This document shows, one piece after another, positions 12,401 through 24,100 of a DNA stretch of 64,000 nucleotides. The DNA comes from Gymnorhina tibicen (Eukaryota > Chordata > Aves > Passeriformes > Artamidae). Every line of letters begins with the position of its first letter. Position 1 is the stretch's first letter. The notes beneath the pieces were generated by a model. The model was not told where the DNA came from, made no database searches, and saw only the letters and a list, made by a program, of their open reading frames with translations. The translations under genes were made by a program, and so were the position numbers. The DNA lies in contig VXAZ01008135.1 in assembly GCA_013399875.1 (NCBI GenBank), positions 372,001 to 436,000 of the forward strand, in the 5' to 3' direction.

Positions 12401-15400
12401 TAAATGAGAATTCAAAATATATGCAAGTAATAGAGCACGGACGCCTCGTGATGCAGGTGCTTTGTAAGCACATAGTCGTGGTGGCATTATAAATCATAAT
12501 GTATTAATGTTCTCTGCATGAGGCACTTTGGAGGGGAGGAAAAATGGCTCTTACACGCACTAGGGACAGGTGCTGGCAGACCGATTGATGGATATTGCCT
12601 TAGTCAGTAGATGATGTCCTCCCAGCAATATACTTCAGGTATTGTACAACCAAGTCACTCTTATTAAAATGTCTTACAGATAATTTAGGAGTGAATAAGA
12701 AACAATGACTGTTTGTTTCTCCAACTCCTGGATCAGTGTCATGTGTCAGGCAAAACCACTCACCTTCATACCTGCCCATTAGGAAGTAACAGTGGTTGGT
12801 TGAGGCACTTTGCCCCAGAAAAATGCAAAGCAGTACTGACTTTTCAAGCCTATTTTCAATGCCACAGCATGGAACAAGCAGCTAGCTTGACAGTAAGTTT
12901 CCCAGACACCTAAAAATGTCAATTCTATGCGCACAAGGCTCCGTTTCCTTCATTAAATCATTTTAAATGCCTATCTGTAATGCAAGTAATCTTGCTTTGA
13001 GGAGCAGCATTGCAATACAACAGCCTCCTAAACAAGCTGTGATCTAGTTCAAGAGGGTCCCAGTGGACAAGGCTGAGTAACTCGATCTCTATTAGGAAAT
13101 CATGATGGAAGTACTCGCAGTTATTTTGGAACATGGACAACTTTTTTGGCTTAAGCTACCTAAGCAAAAGCAGCGTGTAGTGCTGTGACACGATCCCAGG
13201 AACAAGCTACGAGCAGAATCATTCTGTTGCAGCGTAAATCAATAGCAGATTTATGTCAGACATGAGAAGATGTGGACAGCCCCATTGGAGCATGGCAAAG
13301 CACACAGAAAGCCCTTTTTAATCAGAAAAAAAAAAAAAAGGATGGACACTCAAGTGTCTCTTCAAGCCAGTTCATTTACTGTGGAAAGCGAAACCCTGCT
13401 GATGAAGTGCCAGCCCACACATACACATTATCGTCTAGTGTTTTATCCTTTCAGATTGCCTAATGAAGTGATTTTAGCACAGTCACTGATCCCTACGCTC
13501 ACTCCCAACAGCTCTTACCCAGCTGCAGATGACAGCCTCTGCACACTGATGCAATATTATCGCTTAGCTGGGTAATTGCTCCCCTCACTTGCAGAGGGAG
13601 CACCACCAGCCTTCCCGGCCCAGCTGAGATCAGAGGCCTGAACCAGTGCTTACTCAGGAGGGGGGCAGAAAGAAAGAATTTCCTAAACAACAGTTTCTGG
13701 AGCAGAGAGGAATCCAGGGGCAGTGAAAGCTGTGCCTGCTGACAGCCTGGAAAGATACACAGGGACAGAAAGGCTCAAAAGGAAGGTGAGAAAAACAACA
13801 AACCTTGAAGTTCTCTAGTATATAATAATATGGGTAATTCAGCTGTGCAGAGCTGCTGGATTTTCAGAACTTCACTGATGAACAACCATGGGATATTTTT
13901 TCCCACTTCCACACCAACTTAATTACATTTTTGTACTCAATCCAACTTCCTTGGTATCCTCAGAATAGCCAAGGGATTCGGCTAAGTTACACCGCTAGCA
14001 GGATGGTAAGTTTGTAAGTACCTATTAATGACCACTCCAAAAATATTAAGCTAATTTAATTCCAAATTAGGGCCAAGACGTTATTTACAGAGCCATCCGC
14101 TCTGGAGTGCCTTTCCAGACTGTGAACCATATGCCTCATGTCAACAGACATCTTGTACTGAAGCAGGAATGCACCCAGCTATATATTTACCGAGCAGAAT
14201 GTAAAGGGTACTTCATTTCCGATGCTGGCATTCACAAGATGACATTTTTCCCAAGAATTTTTCTTGCTCACCTTGCAGGCCACATAGTTTGCACAATTCG
14301 TGTCTTCACAAGTGCTGTATTTTGTGAAAATGATTGATTAAGGCAGTTTTGTTGGCACGCTTCCACCATTCACGCTGGTCTCTGCTATTACTTCCTGACC
14401 TACTGTTTTTCCCTGGGCACACGGGCTCAACCAGAGCTGGGGAACACCAGGAACGTTTTTTCTTATTTAGACTCCTTTGGATGACATCTCCAACAAGCAA
14501 ACAAATGACAGAACAAGTTAGTGAGGGCTGGGGTTTGGGTGGGGGTTGGTTTGGGGTCCTTTGTCCTTCGACGACTCCACACCATCACATGGATAACAGA
14601 GAACCAGAATTTTGAGGAAAACAGTTCACACGCCAGAGAACTAAATGTGAGAGAGAAGTAAGCATCTTATCATTCAGCCTGCACCACTCTGGATCCACCA
14701 GAATGCCTGACACCCACGCGGATGGCTCCCGAGCGTTGTGGGATGCCACTCACCATGATCAATGTGATAATCTACTGCCCGTGACACCCAAGCTTCTGGC
14801 CAGCTCACACAGGAACTGCCACATCGACCCATCAACTTAAGCACTATTTACCCTCTTCCTACAGCCTTTGGTGCCAGCTAACAGCCTTACGTAGCACTCC
14901 CACAACGAGTTCAGCTTGCTTGTTTTCAGCACGGCCCGGATACCAGCGATTCCTGCAGAGCAGGGCTGAGGGTGCCGTGCCAACAGGGAGCTTTGCTCCA
15001 CCCCGAGGTCACCGCTCGCTCCCTTTATGCACCGAGAAACCGCAGCTTGGCCAACACCATCAGGTGGGAGCTGAACTCTCCTTGACCGGCACAGGCAAAA
15101 AAAGAAGTTACCCGCCCTTGTAGCACCACACGAGGAGACCCAAAGCCACCACCAAAGCGCTCTTGGCGTGCAGCAGCCCGAAGGCACGCGGCGTGCGCTT
15201 ACCAGGTAGGCAGCAGAACAGCAGGAGCATTCCAGAGAACGAGTGGCTGTGACCAGCAATATGATTCCCTACCCCTGCCCGTGAATCATGTGGTCTCCCT
15301 CCCTCCTACCACTCAGTTCCACCTGTGTTTATAGGAAGACTATGTTAATCTCTGCAAAAGCATCAAAATACAGCCACTGCCAAGGCCCAGGGCCCTGCCA

Positions 15401-16185
15401 AGCAGGAGAGACTGGTACAAGAAAGGCAGCATATGGAGGGGTTTTTTAATCTGTTCCCAAATTAGGGACCAGATTTAGTGGTGAAGCAAGGAAGCACGGC
15501 AAGGGAAGAGACTACATAGCTTGAGGAATTTTTACAAGGACATACCAAGTCCTCCATCTTGTGGACATGGGCTTAATTTCTGACTGATGCAATATCTTAG
15601 AGCTTCCTCCTGGACACTCTGGTGAGAGTCTCCCTGGAGAAAATACAGCTGGCATTTTGGAGTGACCTTGGGACATCCTAGGCCAGGCCTTTAAGAGCAT
15701 GAATGCTGTGAAAGCTGGCATTAGAATTATGCTTTACTTTGTACAGTTGGCATTTTTCTGTAGCCATTACCCCTGGAACCAAACAAATGTGGAGACAATT
15801 ACAACATCTGTTCTAGAAAAAGGACCTGTCCGTCACGGTTTCAGTGCGACTGAGCTCGGAAATCTGACTGAAGCCTACTCCAAAATGAATCAAAACAATT
15901 AGGAAAATGGATAAAGAAATAGAAATAAATAGTTCTGATCTCCTTTTAAGCCAGACATTGATTTTTCAATGCTTGTGGTTGGTGCCACTTTTGAAGGTTG
16001 CCCAGAGACCCAACTCTAAGGAAACATGTTGGCAGAGCTGTTTCACTTCTCTGGCAGGTGTTCACATCACAACGTTGCCCTCCTAAAGTCCCTGCTGAGC
16101 ACACTGCAGGTGCAGGAGAAGAAAAATGCAATATCATGTGTTATCACAGCAGCCCCACAGCCCAAGGATCAGCACTGTTCTGCTA

Positions 16186-16401
16186 GGGAAGAAGGTATCA
16201 GGAAGAATTCCTTCACCGAAGCAGCGGCCAAGCACTGGAACAGGCTGCCCAGGGAAGTGGTGGAGTCACCTGGAAGTGCTCAAGAAACGCATGCATGTGG
16301 CTTTTAGGGACATTGCTTCGTGGTGGCCTCGGAGGTGCTGGGTTAACGGTTGGAGCTGATGATCTCGGAGATCATTTCCAACCTTAATGATTCTACGGTT
16401 C
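16186..16401 (+). mobile_element. CR1 LINE 3' end, 5'-truncated, plus orientation
   Basis: The sequence contains GGAACAGGCTGCCCAGGGAA, GTGGTGGAGTCACC and CTTAGGGACAT-like words. It ends in TTTCCAACCTTAATGATTCT plus a degenerate ATTCTATG-type repeat, which is the usual CR1 terminus. It is 5'-truncated, as most CR1 copies are, and is the only plus-oriented copy I see here. Confidence 0.9.
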
Positions 16402-18475
16402 CACACAGACTCACCACAGCCACTCACAGCTGCCAGCACCTGCTCAGAGAAGCAGCTATTCCTCTGCAGCCCAATTTTTGCAGTTATGTGTACCATGACA
16501 ATTTCAGCACCGCTTCCCATTAAATCCGTAACATACGTACCCCTAGCCTGTACAAATTTCACATGTGGAGGTGATGGTGCTGAAACCATAAGCCCTGCCT
16601 GTAGTTGCACCATTTGCTTGCTGACTTCCTGTGCAGATTTCCCTCTCCCTTACCAGAAGCAGTCACCCATAGCCAAAGAAAATTAAATGGAAGGGGATCA
16701 TTAGGTCTCCCTTCTGCCATTGGCCCAGTTTCAAATCCCACCATTATTAGTCCTCCTAAAAAACATTTGTGCTGTCTGATGCCAATTAGCCAAGAAATCT
16801 AGATAAAAGGAAGCATTCCCTTTGTGGAGAATTAAGGCTTGGACAAAGTACGTACCTCTGCAGGCTGGAAAATGAATCTGTCTCTTAATGCCAACGAGCC
16901 ATTTACAAATGCCATCCACGCCCTGCAATTTGCTGCATCCCCAAATTCTCTGACTTCCAACATTACGTGTTACACTGGCTCCCAGCTATCAGAAAATGGC
17001 AAGGGGCAGGCTAAGGCTCAGCGTAGCAGAATGTGCCTTCCTCCTGCTTATGCACAAATGAAGCTGATTTGTTCCCATGAGCTTTAAAGAGCCATGACAG
17101 ATCTTTCTGACACAAGTCACCCCAAGTATTCACTGCAATTCCAGTTCTTCTCCCCTCCCCAGAGATTTTAAAGAGAGAAAGAGTGAGAGCACCCACAGAG
17201 TATCAGAGAAAGCTGGGCACAACATGAAGAATCTGCAGGAATGTAAGCTGCTGCTCACGTCTGCCTTCCACAACTCCCCGGTATTGTACTCTTAATTCAC
17301 TACCCTATTAACATGTTAATCACACGAAAGAGCCCCAAAAAGAGACAGGAAATTCTAAAGGCAACCTCGTGGTAACTACCCCAGAATCACCTAAGCGAAA
17401 TTTGGAGGGGATAGGCATTGTGCTGCCTTGAACTTTTCTGAGCAGTTTGCCAAAAGTTTGCTTGTTTTTCAAAGAAACGCGTGTTTGTCTGAAAAATGCT
17501 AAGGCAGAAGGTTTTCATTTTCTGATCGTGTAATTCAAAAGCAGCTGCAGAACAAGCCCATTGGTTCAGGCTAACAAAAACAGTCTCTCCAAGTTAGTAA
17601 ATTAGTATTCACCCTGTCTACGGATGAGGAGGAAAATGACTAAGGACGACGTCGTAATCAGCACCCATTAAAGGAGGTTTCCGAGGCAGGAAAACATTTG
17701 ACTCAGGAGATTCCATTCCTCGGTTCCTTAGACAACATTTATTGGTTTTGTACCTACTGGAAAGTGTTCAACCATATCCAAAGGCAGGAAACTTAAATGC
17801 TGTCTAGCTTGCTATCACTTAATGCATTTTAGGGCAAAAGCTGCTGGAAAAGCAAGTGGCATTGCTAAGGCAGTGCCCTTTATATTGAAAGGAACCCAAA
17901 TCTTCCTGGTTTTTATGTGCAACCTGTAGGATTCCCTGAACAGCTTTGATTTACCATCACTTTCTGGAGGACAGGAAGCAAGGTTGGCAACATCCTTCCT
18001 TACGCTGGAAACATCTCACAATGCCAGCCACAAATAAACACTGACAAATACTCCCGCAGTGTGCCCTTGAATGATGATGTCTGGCCTTATCTAGAAATCC
18101 AATGTCATTTAAAAATGTACTGACCCAGGTAAAGGCTTTCAGTGAGAGGCAGAAAAATGAACCTCATGATTTAAGTGGCAATAAACCAGATTTTTAGCTC
18201 TGAAAGCTGTTTACGAAAACCCGTTCTTCATCTTTGCATCCACGCGTTGTCCTAACGCTAACATTTAATTTCTGCAGCGGCGAGCAGAAAAGTACCGATG
18301 TAAACAGCCCTCCAGAAACCCGCGCGCAAAGCCGAAACGAGGAATAAAAGAGGCGATGCGCGCGCGCAACACGGCTAAAACCCCCGCAAGTTCCTAGCTG
18401 CTTTGAGCCAGCTCATTTTAAAACCTCCGTGCCTCCGAGCCAGCCCCGCCTCGCGGGGATCACCGCAGCGATGCC

Positions 18476-18550
18476 GTGCCGTGCCGTGCCGTGCCGTGCC
18501 GTGCCGCGCCGCGCCGTGCCGTGCCGCGCCGTGCCGTGCCGTGCCGTGCC
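18476..18550. repeat. (GTGCC)15 pentanucleotide microsatellite
   Basis: Fifteen consecutive 5-bp units read GTGCC on the plus strand. Three of them are GCGCC variants (starting 18506, 18511 and 18526). On the minus strand the array is GGCAC and begins 17 bases into the intron behind the donor at 18568/18567. Each unit junction contains a CpG. Confidence 0.97.
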
Positions 18551-18567
18551 GGGGGGATCGGTCTCAC

Positions 18568-18580
18568 CTGCGCACCGCAT
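18568..18580 (-). CDS. RASAL2: RASAL2, probable alternative first coding exon of the short isoform (13 coding nt)
   Basis: On the minus strand an ATG (18580-18578, A at -3) is followed by three codons and one base, M-R-C-A-G|, then a near-perfect donor, GCGCAG|GTGAGAC. Human RASAL2 isoform 1, as I remember it, starts M-Q-T-P-E and then V-P-A-E-R-S: also an ATG, three codons and the first base of a Glu codon. The exon lies downstream of the 29.2-kb exon in transcript order and inside a CpG island, where that alternative promoter should be. The frame stays open upstream to another ATG at 18703-18701, so an N terminus about 41 residues longer is possible. Residue identity to the human start is not conserved beyond M, so the call rests on length, phase, donor, position and island. 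Confidence 0.6.
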
Positions 18581-19566
18581 GCTGCGGCAATCCCGGCGGC
18601 TCCACCATGCTCCTGCCAGGCCGCCGGGCAGAAAGGCAGCGCAGCAGCCCCCGCGCTGTCCCCGCCCGCGCCGCTTCCCTGCCCCAGGCGGGCAGGAAGG
18701 CACGAGAGCCGGAGCCGGCCAGCGCCGGCCTCCCTACTCGGCTCCCGGGCTCGGGCCGAGCGAGAGCCGCCTCCCGAGAGCCGCCGGCCCCCTCCGCGCC
18801 GGGGACGCGCCCCAAAATGCAGCCGGCCGGGGCCCGCGCTCCATCCTCGCTGTCCCGAGGGAGCGCGGGGGAGCCGGGAGGCAGCGCCGGCGCTCGGGGT
18901 GGGGTGGGAGGGGTGTGGGCAGGAGGAGACGCTCCGGTGAAAACCCGTCGGATGCTGAGAAAACTCAGGGATTTCGAGCAGCTGACTCCGAGTCTAAAAT
19001 CAGCTCCGGGGAAACTTAAGAGGGTGATAGCGCTGCGTACACCGTCCAGAGTGCAAGGAGCCAGTTCAGATGAAAACACCTCATGAGCTGGACCGGGAAC
19101 TACATCTGAATGCGTCTGAAAAACTGCGATTCCTTTGAAGATGTTTCTCCACTTCAAATGCTGCTACAGCTTAGGAAATACATAGCACCAAAAAAGCCCC
19201 GAGAGTCATTGAAGCAAACAATGAACTTCCCTCCCTTCTATCTTCTGCACTGCCTTTTATTTTTGTCTTTAAACTCAAAGATCTGTGGCTTTGAGAGTGA
19301 ACTGCTGAAGTCTGATACCAATTGCCATTTCCTGAGCTCTGTTCCTTTTTTACTTTAGAAGTGCTGAGAGCTGAACTTCCAGGCGTGGCATTTTTATTTA
19401 TTTATAGCTCTTTAAGGCACCGAAGCCAAACCCCACACAGTTTGGTTGCTGCTGCCACCACGCTGTCCTTTACAAGCTGTACCACCCCTGACAGAAGAGC
19501 TGGATCCGTTTGAAAGCCCATGGTTTGCCCTCAGCAGGTCCCACCTGCCAGCCAGGGTGACCAGGG

Positions 19567-19584
19567 CACACACACACACACACA
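19567..19584. repeat. (CA)9 dinucleotide microsatellite
   Basis: Nine uninterrupted CA units on the plus strand, in intron. Confidence 0.9.
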
Positions 19585-21064
19585 AGGAGAATGTGAAGTT
19601 GTTCAGCCCGTTGCTAAACAGGCTAAAATTGCTCACCAAGAGCTGAGGGGCTGCATGCTCCCTCCTAACTTTTGCTGTTGACAAGAGCGAGTGCTTTGTT
19701 TATTTTTAATTTTCTTCAATTTTTTTTCCTAATTTTCTCTAATTTTGCCATTTGATTGCAATACAATATTCTCCTCTGATTCAGTCCTTTTTTTCCACAA
19801 CCTTTTCCCTTGCAGGGTTACCTAAGCTCCTGCACGTTCTCTCAGGTAACAGTTTCCCACACCCTCAGCATTTCCCCTGCAAGAAACAGCTTTGGTCACC
19901 TCGCCTCCTGCCAAGGCGCACACGGAAAACCTGCGGGAAAGGCAAGCCTAGCCCTTGGGAAAGAAACTTACTGCACGTGTGCTCGAACAATACCGACTGC
20001 AAAACAAATAACAGAAAGTTGCTACTGCTCCCTCGTCCTCTACAGCCAGTCACTGAACTACACCCGGGGATCCCGCACCAGGAGCAGCACCGGGACACAA
20101 GAGAAGCTCCCAAAAAAAGGCATTCTCCCCCCAAAATCTGTCACTAACAGCAGCGTAGCAAAATGTACAGTCCCTCTGAAGGACACAGGTTTGACCTGCT
20201 GCTTGGAAGTGCCCAGTTACCAGAAGCAGCAGGGAAAACTTGGGATCACGGCGGAGCCAGACTCTGCGGAAGAGCAGCAGGAGCTCAGGAGCGACCATGA
20301 TCTCGTCTCCCTGCACGGCACAGAGCCAGGAATGCTCTGGTAATTCCACAGCGCTCCTCATTCCAGAGCTCTGTACCAGCGGCACCGCAGCACCGCAGAA
20401 AAGCATCTCTCCGGAGGGTGGAGCAACATCACACAATTCACGTGTGCCACAGGGCACGAGAGAAAAGATGGAAAAACTGAGGACTGGGACACGAAAGTTG
20501 GCCTGTACATCTCTTCCAAGGGTTCTCGTGCTTTTATGGGGAAAGCCTGGCTTTTTGCTTTCTTTCTTTTTCATTATTCTTATCATTATTTATTTATTTA
20601 TTCATAATTTGTCTGGATTTGTTTCCATGTTGTGCTTTTTCTATCATTTAGGAATCCTCTGTTTTAAAATCAGGTTCAAACAGAAGGGTTAAAAGCTTTA
20701 GATTCAGCTCTGAAATATGGCCATAATCTGCCTATTTCTGCCAAAGAAGCCATTTTTAGTGATGCAGGAAGGTTCAGTCCTGGTACCTATTCTTGTCAAT
20801 CCTACAACTTGCTGCACGGACCTCAAAAAAAGATTTCTGAAATGCTGAAGAACCTGCCTGACTCAAGCAAAGACATCTGCTGAAGACTTAGGCAGAAAGA
20901 GTGAACGGGCAATTAATAAATAAATACATTGTAGGGGGGAAAGGCAGATTATACAAGTTATTCTAGAAATCTACCCAGATTCAGAAACTTGAAATGCAAC
21001 TTGCAATGTCCAGGGATAAAAGTTGTTTCCAAAAGACTGTGACATAGAATAAAAATTATTAGAA

Positions 21065-21104
21065 ATAATAATGATATTATTATTGATAATAATAATATTA
21101 TTAT
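21065..21104. repeat. AAT/ATT-rich self-complementary repeat
   Basis: Blocks of AAT and ATT triplets alternate so that the halves can pair with each other. It is a typical AT-rich simple repeat with hairpin potential. Confidence 0.75.
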
Positions 21105-24100
21105 GTGACTTCGGTTCAAATAACAGGACTTTTCTGCTACTGCTTCAGCTTGTCCATGCCACAGAACAGTGGGAAAAGACCACTGGTGAGGAGGAACAAG
21201 TGAGATGACTGGAGTTTTCAATGGTCAGATCCTCACCTAAACTGCATCCAGCTCACTGCAAGGTCAAGGAAATATTTGCAGTTTCAACTGAGATGAAAAA
21301 ACAAAGCAGAAAAACCCTTCAGTTCTTCACTGGGTGAAGCACGAGATAAATCAGCCCCAAACATGCACCCAGAATTATCAGTCTGTACCAAAAGCACTCT
21401 GTGGACACCAACTGTATCTAAACGGGCACTAACCACTGCTAGCATGGGGAGTCCTCTCCAGCTCCGAGGCTGCCTTGGGGAGCCGGGAGCAGCTTGCAGC
21501 ACAGAGGTGCCTGGTAGAAGAGCTCCCGATGAACTCCAGCGGAGTTCAATAGCCCAGTTTCCCTCTGTGGCCTTATTATTTTTCCTTTAAGTAAATTACC
21601 TCTCTGCTGAGCTGCTGAAACGCTTTTGTCCATTTTGCAGATAAAAATCACAGTTCTAATTCATTCCTCCCCTCCTGCCACGAAGGAGGGATCGCCGACA
21701 CAGGGGGGCAGGTCAGTAAAACCCCCAGTGCGCGCTTGGGCCCTGGCTCCACTCCTCCTGCAAGAGCACTGCCTCGGTCAAAGCCAGCACAGAGAGCAGC
21801 CTCCTATCACACCCAAGCTGCTCCAACTCCGGGCTGCTACTGGGGGTCATTTGGAACATCTCCCAGGTCCCATCCAGAGCCAACCCAGCGACACAACAAG
21901 TACGTGAGCACGGCTTCGCCGCGGGCAGCCCAATCGATTCCCCCGGCGAGCGGCAGCCGCGGCCCCAAGGAGGGTGGGAAAGCAGGGAGACAGGAACCTG
22001 CACATCCCTGCACAGCAGAGACGGCTGCGTGCGTTTCATGTCACGCAGACTTCAAACGAGATGCGCCTAATCCAATCCCCCAAATATTTGCGTTGTTGAG
22101 TAATTAATTTATGCTAAAGCAATAAACTGATCAACAGCTAATTCTGTACTCTAATACCAAACTCTGAGCCAGAGCAGGGGTTTTAAGTTTAGCTCAACAG
22201 TTCAAATTAACTCTAGGCAAGACAAGGAAATTCAGGCAGTAGGAAGGAAGGCTAATTTTCCATTAAGTGCTAAGCCAGTTGTTACTGATGGAAAAAAGGT
22301 AAGTACACATGGTTGGGTGAAGTGTAATTACTTTTTGCCACAAGATAAACAACTAGGAAAGAGAAGCTACAAAACTGAACAATCCCCAGTGATTTAAGGT
22401 GGATTTCTCTGAAGAATTTCATAAATAATTTTTTATTGCTGTTCTCGAGAAAATAAAGGAAAATCCCAGTGTCCTTCATAATAAACCAAGGTTTGGTTAG
22501 AACATAGGCAACAAATTGGCCCCAGATGGCCCAAGAGCCACCAGTCCTTAGAAATTACTACATTTCACAACATGCTCTCCTTACAAAGTGTTCTTCATGC
22601 TCACAACATTAAATATAAAAATCACTAAACTGATTTTTTTGTGTGCTCTGGAAGCAGTGGGCAGGGGATGTAATATACATTTCCAAGGGAGTAAAAAAAA
22701 AAAAGAAGCCCTAATGGATTATGTGTCAATATTAGAAAGCTGAGATTGTGTGTTCTTACCCCTTACCTAAAAAGGTTTAAGATCTAAACAGATAAAATTT
22801 GCTCCATGATGAAACTCAGCTTTCAGCACAGATGATCTGCGTGCAAGGGAATAAAGTTTCAGTGGCATTCAGAACAAACCAAAATCCTTTGGCTCCGCTT
22901 GCGTTATAGAAGAAGAAAGATAGCAGCTTGGCAATCTTCTGTATACAAATAACTCCAATTGCCCAGGGGAATGTCACTGAGATCCAGGCATCCTGTTTGT
23001 TACATCCAGCCTCCCTGGAGTCAGCTTTAATTTCAAGCGGAGTTGTCTAAACTCTTCATCCTTCCAAGGCAGGCAAATTGCACTGTACATTGTCCAAATT
23101 TCAGATTACTTCAGGGCTTTTCCCAAAGTTTCCTAACCTCTTTTGTGGATGCAAAAGATAGCAGGGCACTTTTCACACAGTAGATGCTTCCCTGTGTAGC
23201 CTGTAAAGATGTCCAAGAGCAGCTGGATTTCACAGGAGGTTTTTTAAAAGGCAACTCACGGTTTGTACGCATTTGCATTTTGGGATGGAACATGATGGGT
23301 AAACAGTGTCATCTAAAGACTTAAAAGTTTCAGAATTTCAATTGATCTTGGCATAGTTACACTCCCTACTAACCATACCCAAGTCACAGCGCTAAGAGAC
23401 CATGACCCAAGGCACCAGACAGCGAAGCAGGCAAAGGCTGTAGCTGTCAGCAAACCCTTGTTTGTGTAATTACACGAGCCAAAGGCTTCAGATCCCAGCT
23501 CACTAAAGGCACCCACGCACGGCTTTTGGCAGCTCTGGCAGGCCCGGGCTGGAGGGGAGCAGAGAATGGAGCCATGGGGCTCCAAACACACGGGAGCACC
23601 TGCGGGCTGTGCAAACAGGGCGCGGGGTCACAGCCCGCGGTGCCGAGCCGTGCTCCCCATCCCCACCTCCGGCCAGGGGCACTGCAACTGAGGCTTGCGG
23701 TACAAAGCACGGGTCAAAAAGGGGAAAAAAAATCCCCAGCCGCTCACTGGGGCTGGCTAAACGACACGACAAAGGGAACTGGCAGTGAGGCATCTGCTCC
23801 TTCAGACTCGCGGGCCTGCAGGGAGGAGGACGGGGATCTCTCACAGGTACACACAAACACGCTCGTGCAAGCCCACGTCGGGCAAACCCAGAGAGCTGCA
23901 AGCATGTCAAGTCAGCACATCTGAATCCATCTTCCTGCCAGGGACACTGCCAAACACACCCCTCAGTCTGAGGGCTAAAGCCAAGGCCTGCTCTGTATCC
24001 CTGCCACGCACAACAGCTGGCAGTAGATGGGATATTTTGCACGTGGCAGCACGGTGACAAAGCAGACAGTGCTCCTGGGAAAATTACTTCATCAAGGCAC

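Larger units (their letters stand above)
18250..18960 (-). promoter_or_regulatory. CpG island, candidate promoter of the short RASAL2 isoform
   Basis: The stretch is rich in G, C and CpG against an AT-richer background. It holds GC-box-like sequence (CCCCGCCCGCG at about 18660) upstream, on the minus strand, of the probable 13-nt first coding exon. I see no TATA box placed convincingly, which fits a CpG-island promoter. It also contains the pentanucleotide array at 18476-18550. The overlapping plus-strand frames here, which read through the pentamers as repeated R-A-V-P-C, look like composition artefacts. Confidence 0.6.

Noticed and set aside
16026..16359. Plus-strand frames of 77-93 codons ending in CR1
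   Set aside because: They run into a CR1 3' end and have no independent support.
18403..19157. Several overlapping open frames of 150-227 codons on both strands over the CpG island and pentamer array
   Set aside because: Low stop density from GC content and repeated pentamers; no recognisable domain.
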